Origin: Primula veris
Taxonomy: Eukaryota; Streptophyta; Magnoliopsida; Ericales; Primulaceae
DNA length: 64,000 nucleotides
NCBI GenBank assembly: GCA_963682055.1
Contig: OY821741.1
Span: 22,576,711-22,640,710 of the forward strand
Reading direction: 5' to 3'
Below are positions 1-11,977 of this stretch, one piece after another. Below the pieces are notes generated by a model. It had not been told where the DNA came from. It saw only the letters and a program-made list of their open reading frames with translations, and did no database searches. Every line of letters starts with the position of its first letter. Positions within the stretch are counted from its first letter, which is position 1. The translations under genes and the position numbers were made by a program.

Positions 1-752
1 TTGTGAAGTTGATGATTTTTACATAGCGCGTTTTCATATTATTAACTTGTTTGTTAAAGTACATTTTATACGTATGGATGTTGATAGTAATAAGTTTGTT
101 GACTTAAATGGCTTATTTGTGTAATATATGCCATGTAGGATTTTACGAGTGTTGAGAAATTTTGCGTTTTTGAATCTTTATTTTCTGCAGTTAAACGATC
201 GGTCGACTGTAAAGGCAATCGGTCGAATTTCTTCAGACCCTACTGGTCAGTTTTTGACCAAAAACGATCGGTCGTTTGCCCAAAACGATCGGTCGAAAAT
301 TTTCTGACCTCACTGGAAGAATTTTTACCAAAAACGATCGGTCGTTTTCCCAAAACGATCGGTCGAATTTTTGGTGATCTCACTGTAAGAATCTTGATCC
401 AAAACGATCGGTCGTTTTGTCCAAAACGGTCGGTCGTGTTCTGGCAATTATGCTATTTTTCTCATTATACTTCAAACGCTCATAACTTCTTCGTTTTAAC
501 TCCGATTCTGATTCCGCTCGAAGCGTTGGCTTCGTTTTTCAGTACTCTATCTTTCTGGCGTTTCGGAATTTTCATTTTCTATTTTTGGAAAAGTCAAAGC
601 GTTATATCGTCGAAATTGAGAATTCGTAAAAATCAGTTTTTGAACCTTAGAAAGCTTGATAAAGTGATTGATTTGCAAACCGAGCTTTTATCATGTATGA
701 GTATTAGTGTCGAGTAAGACAACTAAAGTGTCGGTTTTAAATGTATGTAATA
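1..752 (+). other. Untranslated leader of a Ty3/gypsy element
   Basis: This stretch lies directly upstream of the chromovirus gag-pol frame and holds no convincing gene; a 107-codon frame at 394-717 resembles nothing I know. I see neither an LTR end (the family's LTRs end in GGGGCGTGACA) nor a tRNA-Met primer site, so the 5' LTR must lie before the window. A tandem repeat occupies the middle. Calling it leader is inference from position. Confidence 0.55.
195..436 (+). repeat. 70-bp tandem repeat with paired ACGATCGGTCG cores
   Basis: Eight copies of the core ACGATCGGTCG (two slightly altered) start at about 195, 216, 264, 285, 334, 355, 404 and 426. The clean part has a 70-bp period, each unit holding two cores 21 bp apart. 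The core contains the palindrome CGATCG and is CpG-rich in an otherwise AT-rich leader. A regulatory role is only a guess. Confidence 0.85.
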
Positions 753-3700
753 ATGGCTATTACCACAAGGACTAGTGGAAGGAGACCAGCTACACGCGGG
801 GGCGCATCACCATCAAGCGGTGCGGCTACCCGAGGTAGGACAAATGGAGGAGGAGGAAGAGCTCCAAGGGGGCGTGGAGCAACTAGAGGAAGCAGGACTA
901 CTCGAGGTCGTGGGGGAAGAGGTAACGCGAGTGCCCCACCACCTGAGCAACCCGAGGAGGAATTAGAGGTTGAGAATATATATGAGGAAGTGAATGTGGA
1001 AGAAGAAGAGACTTCTGCACCTGAACCGGAAACGGTAAATGCTAATCAAGTAATGACCGACCTTCAGAAGGTGGTGCAAATGATGGTGCAGAATGCACAA
1101 GATGGGAGTTCAAGCAACAATGGATTGCTTAACTTCACCCGATTGGGGGCTCCGACTTTCGATGGGTTAGGTGAACCATCCATAGCTGAGGGATGGGTGG
1201 ATGAAATGGAGAAATATTTATCGGCTGCAGGAATAGTAAATGGGGAGCAAAGGATGAATATGGCTCAGTTTCACCTGAAGGGTGAAGCACGGAAGTGGTG
1301 GTTGGGAATTGTGGATACATACGACATAAGCAACTTCGAATGGAATGAGTTCATCGAATTGTTTAATCGACAGTTTCTTCCCGATTCTTATAAGGACGAA
1401 ATGAGAAGACGTTTCGAGGAGCTGTATCAAGGGGGTATGACCGTTCAAGCATACCAACTGAAGTTTACCTCACTCTCGAGGTATGCCCCAGAATCGGTTA
1501 TAGGGGGTGCAGAAAGATGTAGGAGATTCATGAAGGGGTTGAATCCGACCATCTCGCTACAATTGGCATCGGCTCGACATGTCAACTATAGTGAATTGGT
1601 AAAATCAGCCCAAGCTGTGGAAGGAGCTCTACTCTATAACAAGCGAATCTCGGAGAAGTCGAAAACCGGAAGTGCTCCGAGGGAAGAGAAGAAGCGGAGT
1701 TGGGATATGGCGAATAGTTCGCGATTTCAACAACCGGGAAGAGGAGAGAGGAGTTTTAATCCACCACCAACAAACGTCGTGATAAGGGGAGCATGTTTCC
1801 ACTGTGGAGACGCGAGCCATCGACAATTCGAGTGCCCTAGGGTCCAATGTAGGACTTGCAACCGATTTGGACATACGGCAAGGGTTTGTCCCGGGGGACA
1901 AGGAAGAATCGACACCAACCGACCCTTTAACCAACCTAGGTTGCCACCACCACCATCAAGAGGACCAGGATTCGTACCACCACACCAATTACCTGGGAAC
2001 CAAGGGGGAGGGTTTCGAGGTAACCACCAAGGAGGGGGAAACCGTGGGAACTACCGAGGAGGCTATCAGGGCCCGGCAAACCGAGGGAATCATGGGGGAA
2101 ATCGAGGACCGCAAGGAAACCCACCAATTCAAACTCGTCTATTTGCCTTGCCACAGTTGCCAAACCAGGGAGATCCGGCAAATGTACAAGGTATGGTTCT
2201 TGTGTGCTCATCTTGGGCACATGTTCTTTTCAATACAGGAGCTTCGCGTTCTTTTATATCTAAAAGCCTAGTTGAGTCTTTGTCATTAGAAATTGGGGTT
2301 CTTGAGAACCCGATAGTTGTAGAGACTCCTGTTGGGGGTCGAGTTGTGTTGGACCGAGTGTGTCGGTCTTGTGAGATGGTGGTCGCGGACCACGTATTTA
2401 TATTTGACTTAGTAGTTATAGAGATGTCGGGATTCGACGTGATACTTGGAATGGACTGGTTGGTTCATTTCAATTCTTTCATCGACTGTGTTCGACGAAA
2501 GGTTTTCCTTACAACTTCATCCGGAGATGAGGTGTTCTTTCGTGGGGAAAGGGATGCTACCCTTTCTTCTACTCCATATTATTCCAAGCGGGTTGAGGGC
2601 AACCTGTCTTGTCTTTTGGCTAGTTTCTCGATAGTAGATAACGACGAGGAAGTGGAAACGTGGCCAAGCGTAGTGAACGACTTTAGAGATGTGTTTCCGA
2701 AGGATCTACCGGGGTTACCACCGAAAAGAGGTTTAGATTTTTCTATCGACTTGGTACCGGGAACGGCACCCATAGCCATTTCCCCGTACCGTTTGGCACC
2801 AGCAGAGTTGAAAGAGTTAAGTATGCAGTTAGAAGAACTGCTAGGGAAGGGGTTTATTAGGCGGAGTACGTCACCGTGGGCGGCACCGGCCTTATTCGTG
2901 CAAAAGAAAGATGGATCGATGAGGATGTGCATCGACTATCGAAAGCTAAATAGGGTGACTATTAAGAATAAGTACCCACTACCTCGAATTGACGATTTGT
3001 TTGACCAACTGAAAGGAGCGACGTTCTTTTCAAAAATCGACTTGCGATCAGGCTATCACCAATTGAGGGTGAAGGATGAAGACATTTCGAAAACGGCCTT
3101 TAGGACCCGGTATGGTCACTATGAGTTTGTGGTCATGCCGTTCGGGTTAACTAATGCGCCGGCAGCATTTATGGAGTTAATGAACCGAATCTTTAAGGAG
3201 TATCTCGACAAGTTTGTGGTGGTCTTCGTCGACGATATCTTGATTTACTCGAGTTCAAGAGAGGAACACGAGGAGCATCTCCGTTTAGCGTTGCTCACGT
3301 TGAGAGAGCGTCAACTTTACGGAAAATTTAGCAAATGTGAGTTTTGGCTAAATGAGGTGAAATTTCTTGGACATGTGATCTCGGAAAAAGGGGTCAAGGT
3401 GGATGCGACGAAAGTTGAGGCGGTTTCGAAATGGGCACAACCGAAGAATGTGTTCGAGATTCGAAGTTTCTTGGGTTTAGCAGGATACTATCGACGGTTC
3501 GTCAAGGATTTTTCGAAGTTAGCAACTCCAATGACTCACCTTACCAAGAAAGGGGTGACGTTCATGTGGAGTAAGGCTTGCGAAAAAGCTTTCCTAGAGC
3601 TCAAAAAGCGGTTGACTAGTTCTCCCGTACTAGTTATTCCCGAGCAAGGAAAGGGTTATCAAGTGTATTGCGATGCTTCGAAAGAAGGCTTGGGTTGCGT

Positions 3701-5564
3701 CTTGATGCAAGACGGAAAGGTTATCGCTTATGCTTCGCGACAACTAAGGATTCATGAAAAGAACTATCCGACTCATGACCTAGAGCTAGCGGCAATAGTT
3801 CATGCGTTGAAAATATGGAGACATTATCTGTTCGGGGAAAAGTTCAAAGTGTTCTCGGATCACAAGAGCTTAGGGCATATTTTTACCCAACGTGATCTAA
3901 ATATGCGACAACGACGATGGATGGAATATTTGGAACAGTACGACTATGACTTGCACTATCATCCGGGAAAGGCCAATGTAGTGGCGGATGCTTTGAGTCG
4001 AAAGTCTCATGCGACCTTAGCGCATGTGGCGATCGAGGAATGGAGGATGATGGGAAAAGTGAACGAGTTCGACTTGGAGTTGGGACATGTTGATGTGGGG
4101 ACCTTGTACACAATAGTGGTACAACCGGAACTTGTGAGTAGGGTTCTGGAAGCACAAGATGGGGACGAGAAAGTGGAGAGCTATGAGAAACAGATGAGTT
4201 CTAGCGAAGGATTAGATGGTTGGATGAAAGGAACCGATAGAGGACTACGATTTAAGGGAAGGACTTACGTGACGGAAAATATGAGGAATGAGGTATTAAA
4301 GGAGTTTCACCACTCCCGATTAGCCGTTCATCCCGGCGGGACGAAAATGTATCACGATGTGAAGAGACAATTTTGGTGGCCCGGAATGAAACGAGATGTA
4401 GCTTCATATGTTATCAAGTGCCTAACTTGCCAACAAGTGAAGGCGGAACACCAAAGGCCGGCGGGTATGCTCCAACCCTTACCGGTAGCGGAATGGAAGT
4501 GGGAAAGGATAGCAATGGATTTTGTGACCAACTTACCTAAGTCGGTAGGTGGGAATGACGCTGTGTGGGTTGTGGTCGACCGTTTGACCAAATCCGCACA
4601 CTTCATTGCGATTAAGATGACAAATTCGGTGGAAATTTTGGGACGGAAGTATATTAAGGAAATTGTTAGACTTCATGGGGTGCCGATTTCGATAGTATCG
4701 GATCGAGACGCGAGGTTTGTGTCGAGGTTCTGGGGCGCATTGCAAAATGCCTTAGGGACCAAATTGACAATGAGCACGGCGTTTCATCCTCAAACGGATG
4801 GACAATCGGAGCGGACTATCCAAGTGTTAGAGGATATGTTGCGCGCATGTGTGAATGACTTCAAGGGAGGCTGGGAGAGCCATCTACCCTTGGTTGAGTT
4901 TGCGTATAATAATAGTTTCCAAGCTAGTATTGGCATGGCACCTTTTGAGGCTTTATACGGGCGGCCGTGTAGGTCTCCGGTGTGTTGGACCGAGGTGGGG
5001 GAAGCGGAAATGTTAGGACCGCAATTGGTTCAAGAAACGACAGAAAGGATTAAGTTAATTCGACAAAGGCTTGAGACGGCCCGAAGTAGACAAAAGAGTT
5101 ATGCGGATAAGAGGAGGAGACCTTTGGAGTTCAAAAAGGGGGATCAAGTATTTTTGCGGGTTTCGCCCAGGAAGGGGGTTATGAGGTTTGGCTCAAAAGG
5201 AAAGTTGAGCCCGAGATTTATCGGACCATTTGAGATCGTGGACCGAGTTGGAGAAGTTGCTTACCGGTTGGACTTACCACCAAAGTTGGCAGGGGTTCAC
5301 CCGGTGTTCCATGTGTCGATGATGAAAAAGTATCATTACGACCCTTCACACGTGGTGGACATTGAGGTTAGTGCGGATGTGACCTACGAAGTGGGACCTA
5401 TGAGGATTATCGATGTGCAAGAGAAGGAACTTCGAGGAAAAACGATTAGATTAGTAAAGGTGGTTTGGAAACACCACGGGGCCGAGGAGGCAACTTGGGA
5501 ACGTGAGGATGAGATGAAGAGGAAGTATCCTAATCTCGACTTTTCTTTAGGTACTTTTCTTTAG
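753..5564 (+). CDS. Ty3/gypsy chromovirus Gag-Pol polyprotein with chromodomain
   Basis: One uninterrupted frame encodes the whole replication machinery of an LTR retrotransposon. An in-frame ATG at 741 exists, but the ATG at 753 ([11 protein letters not shown]) looks more natural; residue numbers below count from 741. Order: basic Gly/Arg-rich N-terminus; Gag with two CCHC zinc knuckles (about 352-383); aspartic protease around 498; reverse transcriptase with FVDD at 829-832; RNase H (YCDAS, about 976); integrase zinc finger (about 1190-1225) and catalytic D1260, D1321, E1357, giving exact D-D35-E spacing; and a C-terminal chromodomain (about 1552-1600) that in this family guides insertion to heterochromatin. 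The domain set fits the Tekay/Del type of chromovirus. The one lesion I see is in the protease: the expected Asp-Thr/Ser-Gly reads Asn498-Thr-Gly-Ala (codon AAT at 2232). The frame is full length but the protease is probably dead. Confidence 0.93.
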   Translation: MAITTRTSGRRPATRGGASPSSGAATRGRTNGGGGRAPRGRGATRGSRTTRGRGGRGNASAPPPEQPEEELEVENIYEEVNVEEEETSAPEPETVNANQVMTDLQKVVQMMVQNAQDGSSSNNGLLNFTRLGAPTFDGLGEPSIAEGWVDEMEKYLSAAGIVNGEQRMNMAQFHLKGEARKWWLGIVDTYDISNFEWNEFIELFNRQFLPDSYKDEMRRRFEELYQGGMTVQAYQLKFTSLSRYAPESVIGGAERCRRFMKGLNPTISLQLASARHVNYSELVKSAQAVEGALLYNKRISEKSKTGSAPREEKKRSWDMANSSRFQQPGRGERSFNPPPTNVVIRGACFHCGDASHRQFECPRVQCRTCNRFGHTARVCPGGQGRIDTNRPFNQPRLPPPPSRGPGFVPPHQLPGNQGGGFRGNHQGGGNRGNYRGGYQGPANRGNHGGNRGPQGNPPIQTRLFALPQLPNQGDPANVQGMVLVCSSWAHVLFNTGASRSFISKSLVESLSLEIGVLENPIVVETPVGGRVVLDRVCRSCEMVVADHVFIFDLVVIEMSGFDVILGMDWLVHFNSFIDCVRRKVFLTTSSGDEVFFRGERDATLSSTPYYSKRVEGNLSCLLASFSIVDNDEEVETWPSVVNDFRDVFPKDLPGLPPKRGLDFSIDLVPGTAPIAISPYRLAPAELKELSMQLEELLGKGFIRRSTSPWAAPALFVQKKDGSMRMCIDYRKLNRVTIKNKYPLPRIDDLFDQLKGATFFSKIDLRSGYHQLRVKDEDISKTAFRTRYGHYEFVVMPFGLTNAPAAFMELMNRIFKEYLDKFVVVFVDDILIYSSSREEHEEHLRLALLTLRERQLYGKFSKCEFWLNEVKFLGHVISEKGVKVDATKVEAVSKWAQPKNVFEIRSFLGLAGYYRRFVKDFSKLATPMTHLTKKGVTFMWSKACEKAFLELKKRLTSSPVLVIPEQGKGYQVYCDASKEGLGCVLMQDGKVIAYASRQLRIHEKNYPTHDLELAAIVHALKIWRHYLFGEKFKVFSDHKSLGHIFTQRDLNMRQRRWMEYLEQYDYDLHYHPGKANVVADALSRKSHATLAHVAIEEWRMMGKVNEFDLELGHVDVGTLYTIVVQPELVSRVLEAQDGDEKVESYEKQMSSSEGLDGWMKGTDRGLRFKGRTYVTENMRNEVLKEFHHSRLAVHPGGTKMYHDVKRQFWWPGMKRDVASYVIKCLTCQQVKAEHQRPAGMLQPLPVAEWKWERIAMDFVTNLPKSVGGNDAVWVVVDRLTKSAHFIAIKMTNSVEILGRKYIKEIVRLHGVPISIVSDRDARFVSRFWGALQNALGTKLTMSTAFHPQTDGQSERTIQVLEDMLRACVNDFKGGWESHLPLVEFAYNNSFQASIGMAPFEALYGRPCRSPVCWTEVGEAEMLGPQLVQETTERIKLIRQRLETARSRQKSYADKRRRPLEFKKGDQVFLRVSPRKGVMRFGSKGKLSPRFIGPFEIVDRVGEVAYRLDLPPKLAGVHPVFHVSMMKKYHYDPSHVVDIEVSADVTYEVGPMRIIDVQEKELRGKTIRLVKVVWKHHGAEEATWEREDEMKRKYPNLDFSLGTFL

Positions 5565-6106
5565 ATGCATTCTAATTTCGGGACGAAATTTCTTTATCGG
5601 GGAAGGGTTGTAACGCCTAGAGTTTGGTGCTTAGTTTATTAGAGCTTAGTTTACTAGAACTACCCGTACGTTGAGTCTTGAGTACGTTTAAAATTCTTCG
5701 AGTTGTTGTCTCTTATTATGGTGGATATTGCATATAGGTGTTTACCTTGTTTGAGATTCTTACGTGTAGTTCATGTATTTTGAGTTTTGTAGACGTTGTG
5801 GAGTTGTTGAGGTAGAAGCATGTCATCTTGGTTGTTGAGCTAGAAACATGTTACCTTCGTTACATTATTGCCTTTTATTTCGTTAGTCATTGTTTTACAT
5901 TATCGTGATACTTACGTACCTTTCGTTTACTTGAGTTATGGATGGAAGAGTGGTATGAGTTGTGTACCCTGAGTATTTTATTTCTTAGATGATGACACGT
6001 ATTACACGTTTAAATTTTATGGCCTTGTTTATAAAACTTTATCACTTCTGGGTATAGTTGTTTAGATAGGAAATTTCGGGACGAAATTCTTTTAAGGAGG
6101 GTTAGT
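5565..6106 (+). other. 3' untranslated region and polypurine tract of the chromovirus
   Basis: Two very similar stretches follow the stop codon: TTTCGGGACGAAATTTC near 5577, leading into TGTAACGCC at about 5609, and TTTCGGGACGAAATTC near 6076, leading through AAGGAGGGTTAGT into the LTR start TGTAACATCCCG at 6107. The same two-step arrangement recurs at 24103-24504, so it is a property of the family. The second purine-rich block is the likely plus-strand primer. Confidence 0.7.
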
Positions 6107-7831
6107 TGTAACATCCCGTATTTTTATAAATGGTTTTTATTATGATTTAATTTATCCAAAAGCGTTTTATTCAAAATTTTACCAAAAACCGAAACTCTTC
6201 CGAAAAACCTTATTTTTAAAACCTGTTACTAATTTTATAAATAAAAAGGACCCAATAGTTTTGTTTCCGAAGATTTGTTATTTTTGAGTAGTAAAACTAT
6301 ATTTTTGGATTAAGAGTTAACTATTAGAACTTTGGGACCAAATAGTTCGTTACCTCAAACTTTATCAAAACAGCTTTTATAAACTCTTTTCAGCCACTTT
6401 CTACAGATAAGATTCAGTAAACTAGTAAGCAAGAGAGAGAAAGAGTAAGAAAAGAGAAAAGAGAGAAAAGAAAAGAAAGAGAAGAAGAAGAAGGAAACCA
6501 CCATTAGCGGGTTCATACCGGAAGCATCTCCTCTACGCTCTAAGGTAACGGGAGTTATCCATTGCGACTAGACGAGGGTGTATGTTAGGTTTTGGTTTTG
6601 TGTTTATTATAAATTGGGGGTTTTTGCCGTTTATATTAATTGTGTTCTTAAATTGTTAATTGCGATTATTTGTTGTAGTTTTAGTTCCATTATTTAAATT
6701 GTAGAGGTTGAAGCCTTAGATATGTTTATTTCGAATTAGCGAGATTATGGATGGGATTGCATGATTTATTAGTTGTTTATGGGATTATATAGTTGTTGAT
6801 GGTATTGGATGAATTTATGGTGACTAATGGTTAATTGTAGTTTATGCATACAAGGTGTTTGTTAAAATGTCCGAATGGGATTTTACGTTATTGGAGTTGT
6901 TTGGCTAGTTGCGAATTTAGTACCTATGGTTATGTGTTATGTTGTATTACGTTACGTGACGTATGTGGTGGTGTTATTTGATTAGTATAATATTATTGGC
7001 CGAGGCCTTTATATTTATACGTATGATATTGTGTTAATTGGTTAGATTCATATCATTGGCCGAGGCCTTGTGTGTTAGCTGTAGTGGCAATGGTCTATGT
7101 CTCTCCCTAATTCCGGGGACATATGACGGCCGAAGGGATAGGGAATGACTCGTCTTACGGACTGGGGCGAGTGGCGTGAGAGGTCCAAGTGCGTACTATA
7201 AATCTACTTTTATGTTGCAATGGTTTATGTCTCTCCCTAATTCCGGGGACATATGACGGCCGAAGGGATAGGGAATGACCTACCTTACGGACCGGGGTAG
7301 GTGGCGTGAGAGGTCCATGTATGCTATTGATGTGTGTTGATGTTATTTAATTTATTTAATTTTATCCCGTAGTAGAATGTTATTATATTTCTTTTTATAC
7401 ATCGATTATCATAGTTGTAGAATTTGTGAGCTCTTACATTTATGGGATGGAGAGACGGTATTTGTGGTGCCGTCCCGTCTAGTTATGTGCGTGGGACTCA
7501 CCGTTACAATTTTGTATTTCAGGTACTTTATAGGTTGTGGCATTTCGTTAGGAGCTTTTGCAAGGCATCACATGGGCTCGGGACTTCTTTATGCTGTTTT
7601 CATTTTACTTAGACATTTTTGAGGTTGTAGCCTACGGGCAATTTACATTCGTTTATTTTATCTCACCTTGTAGCCGCGTTTGGCAAATACTTTTGTTTAT
7701 TGTTTAATTGTTCCTTTAGCTCGCTAATGTTTTCTTTTAAAATTTCAATTTTGTACCAACATGTTTCACTTTTCTTGTTTTAAAAAGGTCATGCCTCGAT
7801 ATCCGTGTTCTATGGATTTTGGGGCGTGATA
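6107..7831 (+). mobile_element. 3' LTR of the chromovirus (copy A)
   Basis: It starts TGTAACATCCCG and ends GGGGCGTGATA, one transition away from the family end GTGACA. It aligns along its length with the solo LTR at 30758-32772. Shared features are a GA-rich stretch near 6430-6500, the block TTAGCGGGTTCATACCGG, ATTGGCCGAGGCC repeats, and about 130-bp direct repeats starting at 7087 and 7217 (GCAATGGTCT...ATTCCGGGGAC). It has two such repeats where the solo LTR has three, which explains most of its shorter length. Confidence 0.8.
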
Positions 7832-8966
7832 AATAAAGATGAGTTTTATATTGCGCATACAATGTGTTTGTTAAAATGGCTGAACTGAATTTTATGTTGT
7901 TAGAGTTGGTTGGCTAGTTGTGAATTTAGTGCCTATGCTTATGTCCTAGTGTTGAATTGCGTCAAAGTGACGTATGAGAATGTGATAATTGCGTGGATTT
8001 ATATTATTGGCCGAGGCCGTTTGAGAATGTGATATTTGCGTGGATTTATAATATTGGCCGAGGCCTTGTGATTTAGATTAGTGGCAATGGTCTCTGACTC
8101 TTCCTAATTCCGGGGACAGAAGACGGCCGATGGGATAGGGAATGACTCGTTTTACAGACTGGGGCGAGTGGCATGAGAGGTTCTAGTATGCACTCTATTT
8201 ATTTTTCTGTTAGCAATGGTCTCTGTCTCTTCCTAATTCCGGGGACAGAAGACGGCCGTGGGGATAGAGAATGACTCGTCTTACGGACTGGGACGAGTGG
8301 CATGAGGGGTCTAAGTGAGCACTTTAAATCTACTTTTATGTTAGCAATGGTCTATGTTTCTTCCTAATTTTGGGGACATAAGACGGCCGAGGGGATAGAA
8401 AATGACATACCTTACGGACTGGGGTAGGTGGCATGAGAAGTCCATGTATGCTATAGATGTGTGTCGAAGTTATTTAATTTATCTTGTTATACGACGTTAT
8501 TTTATTTCTTTTTATATGTTGCTGTCATAGTTGTTGTTGTGAGTCTTGCATTTATGGGATGAAGTGACGGTATTTGTGGTGCCGTCCCGTCTATGTATGT
8601 ACGTGGGACTCACCGTTACAGTTTTGTCTTTCAGGTACGAAATAGGTCGGCACGTTCGGATAGAAGCATTAGCGAAGTAGCGCATGGGTTTGGGGCTTCT
8701 TGAATTGTTTTATTTCCTTAGACTAATTTCGAGGTTATAGCCTACGGGAAAATTACATTTGTTTATTTCTTTTTATATAATTTTGTTAAAACCGTTTTGT
8801 CTCGTAGCCGCGTTTGACAAACATTATATTTATTCATTTAATTGTTCCTTTAGCTCTCAAGTCTTTTTCTTTTAAAAATTTAAATTTTGTATCAACAGGT
8901 TCTTTTTTCCTTTTGTTTAAAAAGGTCATGCATTGATATTCGTTTTACGGATTTTGGGGCGTGACA
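7832..8966 (+). mobile_element. Second, 5'-truncated LTR of the same family (copy B)
   Basis: Immediately after copy A the sequence restarts inside the LTR, at a point equivalent to about 31549 of the solo LTR (TTTTATATTGCG), and continues to the proper terminus GGGGCGTGACA at 8966. It has three of the 130-bp repeats (8084, 8213, 8344). The first ~790 bp of an LTR are missing. The order whole LTR plus truncated LTR suggests deletion of an internal region between neighbouring LTRs, or a duplication. Confidence 0.75.
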
Positions 8967-9602
8967 TGTACAATCAGAAAACTTATATTTAGACTTGAAA
9001 AGAACTTTCTATCAATGTGATGGAAAGTATGAATAAATTTAAATCGCTCACACTCAAATATATATAAAAGTGTGTACATTTTTTCTCATTTTAAATAGGT
9101 GTATGATCTAGTCTTGAGATGGTTACATTTAATGGATTGTGCGATCAAGTCGATATAGAAGTGAGAATCTTCGAATCCTTGCCCTTATGTGTGTAAAGAA
9201 AATATCTAGATTTTTTATGTTAATAGAGAATGTGTGAGTTGTATTTTTCAGATCTTAAGGTGTCTAACTATAGTGTTCAATGATGAATTATAAGTTGATT
9301 GGACTCCACATTCGAATTTCAAAATTCAGTTTCAAAGTATTCGGTTACTTTCAATTTAACAGGTTGCCCTCCTGATTTGGCTTGGGTCAAATTCGAATTT
9401 TTGAATCATTAATGATCTTCAACATTTATATTGATCCACTATCAGTATGTATATGTATAATTAACATATTTAATGGCGATTTATGATTTAAGCTGCCTCC
9501 AAACAATTTAAATCATTTCTTTAATTTGATTAAGCAATATTTAAACTTGATTAATCATTTCCTTAATCATATGATCTTTATTAATCAATGTGATCAAGAA
9601 TA
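8967..9602. other. AT-rich non-coding stretch
   Basis: I see no gene, terminal repeat or recognisable element here. It begins right after the LTR terminus at 8966. Confidence 0.6.
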
Positions 9603-10225
9603 CAGTAAAACCTCTATACAATTATATCGTTGGCACCACCAAAAATTATTATTATAAAGAGGTTATTTTTAAGTGGAGATTACATATAAAAGATATATAT
9701 TTTTATTAAATAAATTTATAAACATAATATAAGATATATGTACCACATTAGCATAAACAAAACGTGAAATGTATAAATTTTTAGTTTTAAGCTTTTTAGA
9801 AAAGAAAACATATACATAATACATGTATATAAGAATGTGTAAACATGCAAATGGATCCGAAAGATGATAATATATAAAAACAAGATGTTTCATGCGAATA
9901 ACTTTCAACCTTTATTGCCAGTATCATATTGAGTTGCAAGATGTGTTTATGTGTTCGAACTATTAGGTAGGTATAAGTTAGAAGATATGATAGTAACAAA
10001 AATATTAAGTTATCGTCACAAACAAGTTAACATAAGATAAATATTTTAAATCAAATTAAACTTAATGTAACGATAAGTTTATTACTATAACGAGTTGGAT
10101 TTATTAGTAGCTGACCTTAAAAATTTACGAAATAATACAGAGTTTATTCATCTGTTTATAACTGGCCGAGTTGAAACCGGATTTTTTATGACCTCTATAG
10201 AGTATTCTAATAGAGAGAAAAACTG
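9603..10225. mobile_element. Decayed MITE-like segment (Emigrant/pogo-like end)
   Basis: The left end CAGTAAAACCTCTATA, preceded by TA, resembles from memory the terminal repeat of Emigrant-type (pogo-related) plant MITEs. A degenerate inverted counterpart ending ACTG may lie at about 10206-10225, but no TA follows it. The interior is AT-rich with no coding capacity. The right boundary is a guess. Confidence 0.35.
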
Positions 10226-10767
10226 AAAAAACATAATGGGTAAAGGGGATCTATATGATCGATGATCATAGAAATGAAGGTTTATTTTTATCGTTACCAA
10301 CTTGAGATCCCAACAAATCCACCTTCATCAACCCAATCACAGGTGTTAAAACTGTGTTGCCAGATTATTACAGTATGGGAAAACCTTTATTGGCTTTAAA
10401 TCAAAGTAGAGCCGGTTTAACACTAAATCCCAAATTACCACTAATTCTCTTAAAATCCCAATTAGGGAAAAAAATAAGTAAAATCCCCATAAAAATGCCC
10501 CTATAGTTGTAAGAGTTGGGCCGAGGAGTGAGCAAAGTCACATTCCAACGTTAACTTGTACAATTCATGTATTTCTTCCGACATCTTTACAAATAGAGAT
10601 GATGACAATCTCACTTTATTTCCTGAAATAGAATTTGTGTCTACACCCACTTCTTTTCAAACCGTTTAGGATAAGCTATAAACTTTTTTTTTAATAATAA
10701 TATTCATATTACTAACCCTAAAGCCAATCTAGTCAATCATAATATTACTAATTTCTATTCTCAAATG
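10226..10767. other. Non-coding stretch before the LINE
   Basis: No gene is recognisable. The end part (from about 10680) may already be the 5' region of the LINE, because the first LINE-like peptide starts at 10768. Confidence 0.5.
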
Positions 10768-11941
10768 GTTACTGGTGCTAACAAGATTAAAGCGAGAATG
10801 CGTCTCACTTTGATTGACTCTGAGAGCACTACTGTCAAGCTTTCTAAGGGCACTGCTTCTCTATGATCAAAAAAAGGGGAATGATACTCTTGTGAGTTAT
10901 TTCTTAGAGCATAGATTACCTGTTAATGATGTTATCAGTCAAGCTAAGTTAAAATGGAGCAAGTTTGGTCTAAATAGGGTTATAACAGCTGGTAATAATA
11001 GTATGTTCCTATTTAAATTCACCAATGATACTTGTTTCAAAACTATGCTTGAAAAAGGATCTTGGCATATTTTAGGTAAACCTTTTCACATTAAAAATTG
11101 GTCTTCTGAGAAGGATTGTCTTAAAGACAGTTTCAAAACTGTCCCTATTTGAGCCTAGATTTATAATCTCCCTCTTAATTTCTATAATGAATTAGGTTTC
11201 AACCACATTGGTAGTAAGATTGGTAAACCATTATATGTGGATGAAGCCACAAATGATCTTATTAATACTGGCTTTGCTAGGAATTGCATTGAGGTTGACA
11301 CATATAGTGATTTTCCCACTGATATAGAGGTGGAAGATGAATTTGGTGACAAATTCACAGTCAATGTAAAATATAATTGGGTGCCTAAAAGCTGCAATAA
11401 CTGCAAGATCTATGATCATCTAACTAAGAAATGTCCCAAAACCATAAAAATAAACTCACCAATGAACTCTCCCAAAAAGAGTAATGAATGGGCAGAGAGG
11501 AAAAAAGGGACTCTAACACCATCTGAAATAATTCTCTCTGAAGAGGAAAAATTCAACATGATGGAAGTAAACCCTAATATTGCTATTTATACAGAAAACA
11601 CTAATAATTCCTCCCAAGAATGCATCCAGATCCTTAATGTATTTGAGAGATTGTCTAAAGAAATTGGTACAAAACAAGTTGTAAGCAACCCCTCTTTAGT
11701 TTCTACTATTTTGGAAACTTCTAACTCTTTTGATACTCTTTTACAAAACTATTCTACACTAGTCAATGAGCTTATCCCCATTTTCATAGATATAGCTGAA
11801 AGGATAAAGACCAGTGACATTATATTTACAAAAGTTCCTGATTCCTCATTAGAAAAGTTGGACTCAATCAATGAGACTAAGATGCCTGATAAAGGAAGAG
11901 TAATAACAGATCCCCATAGCACAATCCCTACCAAAGTATAA
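10768..11941 (+). pseudogene. LINE (L1-type) ORF1 remnant, nucleic-acid-binding protein
   Basis: Two open pieces, 10814-11152 and 11237-11941, together match the plant LINE ORF1 layout. The first carries the DUF4283-like fold, ending in the typical block around MLEKGSWHILGKPFHIKNW. The second continues with a basic domain and a zinc-knuckle-like CNNCKIYDHLTKKCPK (C-X2-C-X4-H-X4-C, at about 11392-11440), then a low-complexity tail. A frameshift near 10850 separates the first ATG-led segment (MVTGANKIK at 10768) from the rest. A stop at 11150-11152 and another frame change precede the second piece. ORF1 proteins bind the element's RNA. This copy cannot make the whole protein. Confidence 0.75.
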
Positions 11942-11977
11942 AACAAAAAACCAAATATCCACAAGAATGGTGGATCT

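Noticed and set aside
394..717. 107-codon frame upstream of gag
   Set aside because: It runs over part of the tandem repeat, resembles no protein, and is best seen as chance in the leader.
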